Below are positions 47,001 to 59,000 of a stretch of DNA of 64,000 nucleotides, piece after piece (the first letter of the stretch is position 1; every line of letters starts with the position of its first letter). The DNA is from Dama dama (taxonomy: Eukaryota > Chordata > Mammalia > Artiodactyla > Cervidae), in the NCBI RefSeq assembly GCF_033118175.1, contig NC_083692.1:89322501-89386500 (forward strand), given 5' to 3'. The notes under the pieces are model-generated. The model was not told where the DNA came from. It searched no databases and saw only the letters and a list, made by a program, of their open reading frames with translations. The translations under genes and the position numbers were made by a program.

Positions 47001-50000
47001 GTCTAGAGACTTTTGTGATTTTTGACTGTTGATGTCAGTCTGCCTGAGGGAAAGGGGAGGTGGATAAGTGGGTGCTAATCACTCATTTCTTAACTCCAGG
47101 GTGCTTTTTTCTTCTATTTATTCCTGGTTTCTAACGTAAAACATGTGTTTTAGAATTTACACAGTGTCTCTTTATACTTGTTAATGAAATAATGTTATTA
47201 ACAGCTGGATTTCTATAAATGACATTTATAAGTGAGAGATGGATTTTTGCATATTAGTTGTCATCTTGGTTTTCTGCTGGCTTTGGTTTCTAGGGTCAAA
47301 ATTTTTTTTGAACCTGAAGTAATACATTGTATACCAATGTGTTATATAATTGTCTTTAATATTTAATTTTTTAAATCATACCTACAATCTAAAAAACAGT
47401 TATTTTAAATTGTATCAGGAGAGTATCTTAATACTCTGCGTGTTATCACCTAATGTCTTCAGAGAAAAGAAAAATCACAAGTTCACAAGAATAACTCAAT
47501 ATCTGGGATTTGCTTTAACTTCAAAAAATAAAAAAAGAGGGGAGGGTCAGATGAAACAAGAGTGGTGAAACTTTGGTAGTTCTCAAATTTGAATGGTGTG
47601 TGTATGGGGATTCCTTAGACTGTTCACTCTGTTTTTGGAATGTTTGTTACTTTTTGCTTACTTTTCATAGTAAGCATTTTACTAAAGCTTGTAGGTAAAA
47701 AATAGAGTTAACAGATCACAAAATTACATATTTAAAACAAAATATATTTCTAATAGAAGTTGATAGCCAATATTTGCAGAGCTTGATATAACATTCAAGA
47801 CTTGTGGCAATGCAAATACACTTGCACCTACTTGTAATCGCTATTGATTATAATTCAGGCAAAACTCTGTCCTTTGAGAAAGGAAATATTGAATGATTAT
47901 AAATTCCTTAATTGTACTTCCTTGGAAAATAAATTCTTTGCTTTGTGCTTTCATTATATAAATAGAGACTTTCTCATACTATTTATTGCTAATGGTAGAA
48001 TTATTTGTGGTTGCAATTAAATCCCTGATGTGCAATTTTATACTTTTTTCCTTTGGGCAAAAAATTAACTTAAAATCTAAATATAGGCCAGATTTGCTCT
48101 CCCTTCTTTCTTTATTTTTTTAATTTTACGGTTTTTAATAGCTTAGTGAAATGACTGTGTTAGAGTTTAATTTTGTTAAGCTCAAATATTGACTCCATAT
48201 ATGCCCTATATGACCAGAAAATGGTAGTTAAGAGTAAACCAGGTGAAAATGCAGAAAATGGTGAAAAGTTAATGGGCTTAAATTCTCTAGTTAATAAACT
48301 CAAGTGATATTAGTAACATGCTAATGTTGCTCACCTTTCTTTCAAACTGACATTTCTCCCTTGCCAATGGCTGCCAGTCACATTCATGGCCATGGTTGAA
48401 CTACCCTTGTTGGGGACGTCCCTGGCAGTCCAGTGGTTAGGGTTCTGCGCTTCCACCACAGGGGGCCCAGGTTCAATCCCTGGTCAGGGCAGTAAGATCC
48501 CACAAGTCATACGTGTGGCCTAAAAAACAAACAAAAACCATCCTTGTGGTATGTAAACATCCGTGTAGACAAACATATTGATCTTAAGAAATAGTCAGTG
48601 ATCATGTTACTATTTGCTTTTGATTTTCTTGGTAGGTTTGATGTAGGCCCAATCCTCAAACAGGAAACGGTTCCTGTGCCACCCAAGAGCACCTCAAAGG
48701 AATTGGAAGCCGTGCTGTCAAGACTGGGTGCCAACATGGTACACTTTTCCAGTATCCCCCTGCTTGTTTCCTAAGTGGTTATGATGAAAAGAACACGTTT
48801 ATGATATATAATTTTAAACTTATTTTTGAAAAATGATTTCTATCCCTGGCTTCCTAAAAATCAGCTTGGAAGTCTTTGAGAATTTACACAGAGGAGGTAC
48901 TTATTCAAGGCTTTTGAATGAAATACGTGATTTTATATGATCTACTGCATTCCATGGAGAGGCTTTTAGACAATTCTTCCCAATTTCACTCTTCTTAGTC
49001 TCAGGGACATACCATTCATCCCTGTCAAACCGGACCAGGAGCATTTCCTAAGTCAGTCACAGTTTTCCTCCCACTTTTGTCCCTGTGTTCCAGTAGTCTG
49101 CATCCATGTACTTTGGAATTCTGCTGACCCCTTGCTGTAAATGAACTCCGTGGCTTTTTCATTCAATCTGAGTAAATGCTTAAAGACCCGATTAGTGGTT
49201 TTCATCTGGACTAAACTTTCTGTGGAGGAAAACGTTCTCCCCAGGTTTAGAGATGGTGCTTTCCATTCTAGGCACTCACCTCGGAAATGCTGTTAAAATA
49301 GTGTCTGTCATTTATGGAGCACTGGCTTGTGTGCCAAGGACTGTATGAGATACTATTATAGATGCTCTTTTATCCTTTGTTTTTTTTAACCTTTCCAACA
49401 AACCTTTTTAAACTGTTTTAGAGATGATGACCTTGAAGGTCACAGACAAGTAAAATAACTTTTCCACAGAGACATAGCTAGTAGGCAGTGGAACTGGAAT
49501 TTGAATCCAGAACTATGTGACTCCAGAGTACACTCTCTTTAGGTCTCCACAGCTTTCCTTCACGCAGAGTGAGAGTGTGGTTAGCTGAGCTCAGGCTGTT
49601 CTAACGGCCAGTCAGGGCTCAGCATTCTCAGAAAGGATCAGTGACCTGTAGTCTGCAGAGAAGCAACAGCTCCACTGAAACTCCACCCAGTAGATGGCTC
49701 TTCACAGATTAAGCCAATTTATTGCCTGACCCCAGTTTAATGGTACTGAGTTGTAATGTATTTTGTTCTTTTCATCTAGAATATATTTCTCTCCTCCTTT
49801 TTTTTTTTTAAAGCTTATTTCAGTTTTGAAAAATTTGCCTGAAAGTTTGAACAACGAAAGACAGCAGCCAGCCGAGGGGGTGACACATGGTAAGTGCAGA
49901 CGGCCCAGACTCTCATAGCTTTCCTGAGGTTTTGTTTGTCGTGATTGGCATCTGAATCCTCTGACTTCCTCACTTGTACATTTCCCTTAATTTGGCTAAA

Positions 50001-53000
50001 GGTCGAGTGTCCACTTGCAGGCCTGTTTCCAGAGAATGATCAGTAAGGGATCTTCCTCCCTCTGCACGTGTAGCCCTATGAAAGATTAAAACAATTTTTT
50101 ATGTTCTTTTTATTGAAAAGTACCAAACACAAAGGTAAATTGAAAGACAGTGAATACCTGTTTAACGCAGAGTCAACAATTACTAACGTTTGTTCACTTT
50201 GTAAAGTCTCTGTCCCTCGTCATATTTTCTTTATATATATATACGTGTATTTATGTAGTGTATATATATTAATTTCTACTATACCATTTGGGGTCTTCCC
50301 AGGTGGCACTGGTGGTAAAGAAGCTGCCTGCCAAAGTAGGAGAAGTAGAAAAACGCGGGTTCGATCCCTGGGCTGGGAAGATCCCCTGGAGGAGGGCATG
50401 GCAACCCACTCCAGTATTCTTGCCTGAAGAGCCCCATGGACAGAGGAGGCTGGTGGGCTGTGGTCCATAGGGTCACAAAGAGTTGGACACGACTGAAGCG
50501 ACTTAGCAGATACCATTTGGAAGTATGCATTATAACTTTTCATCCCTCAATATTTTAACATGCATCTCCTAGGAAAAGTGAACATAGCCAGTCCATATTT
50601 AAATTTTCCCGTCTAAAAACATATTTTATAGCTGTATATTTTTTCAGACTAGGATCCAGTTACGGTGAGTTACGGTGAGTTGTATGTCTCTTTAGTTTCA
50701 TTAGAGTAATTCCTCCACTGCTTTTTTCTATGTCGTTAACTTTTTAACGACAATTGTTAAAAAATGTCCTGAGACCAGGCCAATTGTCTGTTTCCTTTCA
50801 ATGTTCAGTTCAGTGTTTAGTTTTTCTAGCCCTTAAAGTTCCTGTAAATCAGAAGTTCTCAAGACTTGATTAGATTCAGGCTTAAACTGTGGAAATAGAA
50901 TTTCATAGATGATAACTGTGTTCCAGTGATACTTGTTTCACGTTGTTTTTAACCTTGTGTTGCTTTTTAACTTAGATTTAATTTTATTTCTTGAATATGT
51001 GAGACATTTTCATGACTCAAAATTTAAAACTGTTTGAAGGATATACTTGGGGAAGTCTCTGGAATTGAGCATGACTGAGCAAATACATGCACGTGGGGAA
51101 GTCTCTACCTCTGTTGCTGCAGTTTTAGCGTGTCACATGAGTAAGCCATAATGCTAGGTTGCATCAAAGCTAGTGAGGCTAAGTTTGATCACTTGGTTGA
51201 GGTGGTGACCATCAGATCTTTCTACTGTAAAGCCATGTTTCTCCCTTTGCAAATGACAGTTAATCTGTGGGGTAATACTTTGATAACTGTGCAGATAGCT
51301 GGTTTCCTGGAGGCTCAGCAGTAAAGAATCTGCCTTACAGTGCAGGAGACGCAGAGACACGGGTTTGATCCCTGGGTCAGGAAGATCCCCTGGAGGAGAA
51401 AATGGTAAACCACTCCTGTATTCTTGCCTGGAAAATTCCATGGACAGAAGAGCTTGGCAGCCTACATACAGTACATGGGGTTGCAACAAGTTGAATGTGA
51501 ATGAACAGCAACAACCTTTCACAATTTTAGCAGGGATTGATGCTCCTTCCTTCGATGAATTATTTAAATGAAAATCAAAATTGTTATTTTCCAGTTCCTT
51601 TTGTATTTAATGGTTGGCATTGTTCTGTAAAGAAGAGCTTTTCCTCATTAATTGGGGTGAATTTTATTTTATTTTATTTATTTTTTTTCATGTCTTTTTA
51701 TTTATTTATTTATTTTTTAAAATTAGTTGGAGGCTAATTACTTGGGGGTGAATTTTAATTCATCCCAAAAGGGCAGGATAATTTCTTAATTCTTTCTGTA
51801 ATTATCAATTTTTTTTTTTGGTAATTATCAATTTTTAAAATAGGGAGTTGGCACCATAATCACTTTCAGTTATGATGGCAAGTGAATTTTTGTATCATTT
51901 GACTTGTGGGTTTTTATTTATTGTTTTGTTTTTTTTTTATTTTAGTTGGAGGCTAATTACATTATTGTAGTGGTTTTGCCATACACTGACATGACTTAGC
52001 CATGGGTGTACATGTGTTCCCCATCCCAAACCCCCCTCCCACCTCCCTCCCCATCCCATCCCTCAGGGTCATCCCAGTGCACCAGCCCTGAGTGCCCTGT
52101 CTCATGCATTGAACCTGGACTGGTGATCTGTTTCGTATATGATAATATACATGTTTCAGTGCTACTCTCTCAGATCTTCCCACCCTCACCTTCTCCCACA
52201 GAGTCCAAAAGACTCTTCTATACATCTGTGTCTCTTCTGCTGTCTCACATATAGGGTTATCATTACCATCTTTCTAAATTCCATATGTATTTGTTAGTAT
52301 ACTGTATTGGTGTTTTTCTTTCTGGCTTACTTCACTCTGTATTTATAGTTAATCACATTCCTAATGCTTTGTGCTGCTCAAGCTGTCCCAAATTTGGCCA
52401 GTGGTGGCTTCTTAAAGTTGGCGCCTGCATCCTTTTGCTATCCCCCTACCCCCAAAATAGTTTTTGAGTGCTTCCTTGTTTTTTCACAAGATGTCCCAGG
52501 CTCACCTTATAAATTCTGTGCCCCATGTTGGAATCAGCCATCTCTCCCTTGTTCATTTTAGCTGGGGAGTAGTATTTAGAAACCATCTGATACCATGATG
52601 TGTTCCAAAATGAGGTGTCAGAAAAGGCTAGGTGTTATATATTTTTTTAAATATTTGAGTTGATACTGTTTCTAATTCAAATTTTAAAGTACAGGATTTT
52701 TCGTGTATTTTCTCTTACACAAAAAACCTTTTTAAAATCAATTCTGTACCATTTTTTATTTGCTGTGCATAAAATAATTTCAAAATTGCAACACCAATAT
52801 TACTGTGAAAAATTTAAGTACTAAGTAAGAGTTAAGATCTACATTTTTTTTTTTTTTGGTCCTTAAAATATATCATTCTGAAGTATATAGTCAGAGTACT
52901 ATGTTCAAAATTTACTGGAGATAATTATTTTTTCTATGTGGCTTTGTTATCTAGTTTGATATTAGATTATATAGTTGTTTCTTTGTTTCAGTTTGGTTTT

Positions 53001-56000
53001 AATTTTCAGGATTGCCTTTTTCCTCTTTACAACTAAATCTTAGTTTTGAATATTTGAAACATTTACATGATTCAGAGTTAAAAGCATTTGGAAAGGTTAC
53101 ACAGAGAAGTCTTACTTCCATCCCATTCCTATGTCCTTGGATCCTGTTTCTCTCTCCCTCTAGAACTATTGGTTTCTGATTTAGCCTTTTGGTTGTTTCC
53201 TTTATAAAAATAAGCAAAAACACATACTTTAAAACTGATTTTTTTCTTTTTTATTCCACAAAGGATAGCTTAAAATATACACTCTCTGCATCTTTCTTTT
53301 TTTCACTTTACAGTGTATGCTGGTGATCATCTATCAATAAGAAGAAATTTTCATGTTCTTTTTTATGGCAGTATAGTTCTCATTTGTATGGAAAAATCAT
53401 AGTTTAATCAATAGACCTCCTTATTGGTGGACATTTGGGTTATTTCTAATCTTTTGCTATTTCCAATAGTGCTACTATGAATATCTTTATGCATGTATTA
53501 CCTCCTAATCTAAGAGATAAGAAATTGTGTCTTGGAATAGTTTTAATTCACATTACTCCTTGAGTAAGATTGCAGAACTTTTCATGTTTAAGGGCTATTT
53601 GCATTTTTTTTTCTGAGAAGAGTCTATTATATCTTTTGCCCATTTTTCTACTCAGTTTTTGGTTTCTTTTGTTTCAGTTTTTAGGAGTACTTTGTGTAAT
53701 AGATATAAATAAATCTATATAATAGACACAAAGTGCTCCTAAATATATAAATAACACACACATATATATAATACTTATATGCAAATACTTATATTTATTA
53801 TATAGATATATCTCTCATGCAATATATATAAATAGATATAAAACACTGTGGTATAAATTGCAAATACCTTGTTTGTCATTTGTCTCCTGGCTTTATTTGT
53901 GGCATTTCTTTTTGTCTTATAAAAGTTTTTTATGTAGTCACATTTATCATTCTTTATTTGCTTCTGGACTTTGAATCATAAAAGAACTTTTTCTCTTCCT
54001 AGGTTATAAAGAAATTTACCCACGCTTTCTTCTGTGCTTAGTCACTCAGTTGTGTCCGACTCTTTGCGACCCCATGGGCTGTAACCCCCTAAGTTCATCT
54101 GTCCATGGGGGTTCTCCAGATAAGAATACTGGAGTGGGTTGCCATGCCTTCCTCCAGGGAATCTTCCCAACCCAGGGAATGTTTTCTTCTAGTACTTTTA
54201 TTTATTATGTATGTATGTGTAAATATATATATTTTATTTTATATTGTGGAAAATTTAAAACATACAGAAGTTGAGAAAATAATATGATGAGTTTTCTATC
54301 ATTCAGATCATTCTCTTTGTCATTCTGTATCAATAATTACCAATTTATGGTCATTGACCTGATATTCATTCTTGCCATTGGCTTTCTCTTACAGCCCCTA
54401 AGATTTCTGCTGCTACCAGCTGTATAAATTGGGAGGAACAAACTTCAGAGCAGATATTCAGACTTTATCGTGCCGTTGGGAATATAGTAAGTTGGAAGTC
54501 AAATTGCAGTTTTACCTAACTGTGTGTGTATGTGTGTGTATGTTGTAATTTACTTTTGAAGTATTTTTATTTAGGAATAAATCTCATTAAACAAAACCTA
54601 AGGGTCCTGAAATTCAGTTTTCATTTAATTAATTATTTTATTTTTGACTGCATGGGCTTCTCATTGCAGTGGCTTCTCTTGTTGTAGAGCATGGGCTCTA
54701 GATGCACGGGCTTCAGTAGTTGAAGCATGTGAGCTTGGTAGTTGCAGCTTGCAGGCTCAGCTACTCCTCAACATGTGGGATCTTCCTGGACCAGGGATTG
54801 AACCTGTGTCCCCTGCATTGGCAGGCAGATTCTTGATGGACTACCAGGGAGGTCCCCGAAATTAATTTCTAAATGAACTTTTTCTTGATCTCAAACTGAA
54901 ACTGTATAACCATTAAGTAACAACTCCCCATTTCACCCATCCCAACATCCCTGGTAATCACTATTCTACTTTCTGTTTGTGAATATGCCTATCATAGGCA
55001 CCTCATATAAATGGAATCATACAATATTTGTCGTTTTGTGCCTGGCTTATCTCATTTAGCATAATGTTTTCAAGTTTCATTCATGTTGTACCATGTATCA
55101 AAATGTCATTCTTTTTTAGGGCTGAATAACATTCCATTGTATATATATGTAGCACAGTTTGTTTATCCATTCATCTCCTGATAGCCATTTGAGTTGTTTC
55201 CACCTCTTAGCTAATGTGAATAATGCAGGTATGAATGTGGATGTACAGATATCTGTTTGAGTCCCTATTTTAATTCTTTTGTACATCCGACATTCATTTT
55301 TTAAATATTTGTTATATAGAATCTTTTTAAACTTTTTTATTTTTTGGTTTATTTTCTGGCTTCACTGAGTCTCTGTTGCTGTGCGTGGGCTTTCTCTACT
55401 TGAGGCGAACAAGGTCTCCTCTCTAGTTGAGGCTTCTCATTGTGGTGGCTTCTCTTGTTCATAGCTCAGGCTCTAGGGCATGTGGGCTTCAGGAGGTGCT
55501 ACACTCAGGCTCAGTAGTTCCAGGTCCTAGGCTCTGGAGAGTGGGCTCAATAGTTATGGTGCATGGGCCTAGTTGCCCTGCAGCACGTGGAATCTTCCTG
55601 GACCAGGGATTGAACCTGTGTCCCCTGCATTGACAAGTAGATTCTCAACTACTGTACCACCAGGGAAGTCCCAAGTTTGGGGTTTTCAATGGACTACCTT
55701 TGTTGGTTAAAATGGAGAACTGTCTTTGAATATCTGTAACATGCCCAGTTCTTCAGTGAGGATTACAACCTTATGTTATGGGTATTATTCCATTTTAAGT
55801 TGACAAATTGAGGCTTAAAGTAGATGCTCAGTGAATGGCTATTGAATGTTGCTGATGGTCACATCGTTAGTGAGAGTCAGGTTTTGAACCAGATCTGCCT
55901 GACTTCAAACCCTATACTTTTCCTGCTGTAACAGAATGGCATATGGGAAGGAACATTGACTTTAGAACCAGACAGAGCTGGATTCCAGCTTCTCTCTGCT

Positions 56001-59000
56001 ACTTCCTAGCTTTGTAGACTTGAGAAAGTTGTTTAACTTCTGAGCTTTAGTTAGCGCATTTGAAAATTAGGATGACATGTTGTATATAAAGCATCTAGTA
56101 CAGTATCTGATACCAACTATTATTCATTCATTAAAAAAATAATTTATTGAAATCCTATTATGTGCCAGGCATTGTTCTAGGTGTTTGAGGTGATGTGGGA
56201 AAGCAAAAACAAATAAGCAAATAAATAAGGAAAATACAGATAGTGTCATAAGCTCGTCAGCGAAAATTAAAGGAAGATAATGTGATAGATTCACTGGTGG
56301 CTATTTTAGATTGGATATCTATTTGGGGAAGGCCACTCTGAACTGACATTTAAGCTGAGGTCTGAAAGACAATAAGGAGAAAGTCATGCCCAGATCAGGA
56401 AAAGAGCATTCCGGGCAGAGGGAGCAGCTAATAGAAAACTCAAGTAAGCTAAATCAGATAAAGATTCACAAAAAAAGAAAACTACAGATCAATAGCCCTT
56501 ATTAACATAGAGGCAAAAATCCTTAATAGAAATAACAAACTGAGTCAAACAACATGTAGAAAAGGATTATACATCATGGTCACATGTGATGTAGCCCAGG
56601 AATACAAGGTTGGTTCAGCATAGAAAAATCAACATAATACACCATATTAATAGAATAAAGGACAAAAAGCATGTAACTGTCTGAGTAGATATAAAAAGGG
56701 CATTTGAAAACTCCAATATCTTTTCATGATAAAAATATTCAACAGACTAAGAATAGACAGGAACTTCCTCAAACTGGTAAAGAATATCTACCAAAAAAAA
56801 AAAAAAAAAATCCAAAGCTAACATATTTAATGGCAAAAGATTGAAAGTGTTCCCTCTAAGATCAGGAACAAGACAAAGATCTCCACTCTCACTGCTTCTT
56901 ACAACAACTCACCACTTGTATTCAATATTGTCCTGGAGGTTATAGCCAGAGTAATTAGACAAGAAAAAAAAAAGGAACAATGTAAAATTATGTCTATAAT
57001 ATTATATATAGAAAATTATAGACTCCCCCCTCCAAAACAAATAGAGCTAATAAACAGCAAAGAATTCCTAAGTAAATGGAAAGACCTCTGTGTTTCTGAA
57101 TAAGAAGATTTAATATTGTTAAGATGGGACTGTTGCCCAAATTGATTTACAAACTCAACACATTTCCTATAAAAATCCTTCTTGACTTCTTTGCAAAAAT
57201 GGACAAGTTTATCCTAAAATTCATATGGACTCCCAAGAGGTCCAGAATAGAAAGAAAATCTTGAAAAAGAACAAAATTGGAGGACTAATAGTTCCTGATT
57301 TTACAACTTACTACAAAGCTACAGAAATTAAGGCAGTGTGATACTGAGAAAGATAGACATGAAGCTCAATGGGATAGAATTGAGAGTCCAGAAATAAACC
57401 CATACATTTATTATCGCTTGATTTGTGATAAGGATTCCAAGACAATTTGATGGGGAAAGAGTAGTCTTTTTACCACATGGTGCTTGGATAACTGGATATT
57501 CACAATAAAAAAGAAATGTATTTGGATCCCTACCTCACACCACATATACAAATGAACTCAGTATGGATCAGAAACCTAAATGTAAGAGCTAAAACTATGA
57601 GAACTCTTGGAAGAAGATATATGAGTATAATTTCATGACCTTGAAGTATGCAGTGGTTCTTAGATATAATGCCTGAAGAATAAGCAACAAACTAAAAACA
57701 GAGAAATTGGATTTCAAAATTTAAAACTGTTGGGTTTCAAAGAACGCTAAGAAGAAAATGAAAAGACAGCCTATATAATAAAAGAAAATATATGCAAATC
57801 ATATATCTGATGAGAGTCTAGTAACCAGTATATATAAAGAACAAAGAACTCTTATAGCAAAAAGGTTAAGATTATTAGCAAAGATCTAATAACATGATTA
57901 GAAAATCAGCAAAGGATCTACATAGACATTTATCCTAAGAAAATATATAATTGGCTACTAAGCATATGAAGAGATAATCAATTTCATTAGTCATTAGGGA
58001 AATGCAAATCAAAACTATACTGAGATACTGCTTCACACTTAATAGAATTGCTGTAAATTTAAAAAAAAAATCAGGGTTGATGAAGATGTGGAGAAATTTG
58101 GAACCCTTATTCATTGTTGGTGGAAATGTAAAATGGGGCAGCTGCTATAGAGAACAGTTTGACAGCTCCCCCAAAAGTTAAAACAGTTAAATACTACATA
58201 ATAATCCCTATCTTCTGCAATTCACCTTTCCTCTCCACTGAGAAGTGCTTGTGCTATGACAGAAGGAATGCTTATCTTGCAACCAGAAAGTGAAATTTGA
58301 TTCCTAGAGCTGCTGTGTATTAACCAAGAGCAAGATTCTTAACTTCTCTGAGCTTCTGCATTTTACCTGTAAAATGGGGTTAATGACCAGGTCCACAACT
58401 GTCAAGATCAAAGGAGATAAACTGTGGATTTATCCATGCCAACATATGATTTTGACAGTAATGATGGTGAACACAGAAATGACTGTATTCTTACTATCCC
58501 TTTCCTTTCTGCAGTGCTCTGATGATAAGGTGAAGATGAGCCTTACCTCCCCAAGAACACTTACTGTGTATTCTAATTCTGTACCTATATCTTATTTGTA
58601 GCCCTCTGTAAATATAAATGATTTTCAGTCAGTAAATGTGTTTCAGAAGTCTTTAGAGTTCTTTGAAAGAGAAAAGGTTACGCACATGAAAGTCATTTCA
58701 TGACTTATGGAAGCTGGTGAAAGAAGAATCAGTCAGCAAATTATAGAAGAGGATATTATACCAAAATATGACGTAGATAAAGTTGTGAGTACTTTTCTTC
58801 AAGTGTGTTTAATTCTCTGATTTAACCATTCACATCTTTGAAACAGCCTGTCTTATTCTAGAAGTTAAATGTCCTGTTGAGGTGGCCATGAAAAGCCCTG
58901 AGCTGTGAAGGGGAAAACTTAGATTGTGGTCCTTGGCTCTGCCATTAACCAGCTGTGTCTAAACGTGGGGAAATGGGTGCATTTCTCTGGGCCTCACTTT

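Larger units (their letters stand above)
49890..54394 (+). other. MTFMT: MTFMT intron 5
   Basis: 4.5 kb containing SINEs, antisense L1 tails and a 17-bp-arm hairpin (53681-53742). No exon evidence. Confidence 0.88.

Noticed and set aside
58374..58601. 75-codon frame just before the exon-like segment
   Set aside because: Different frame, no splice context and no recognisable domain.
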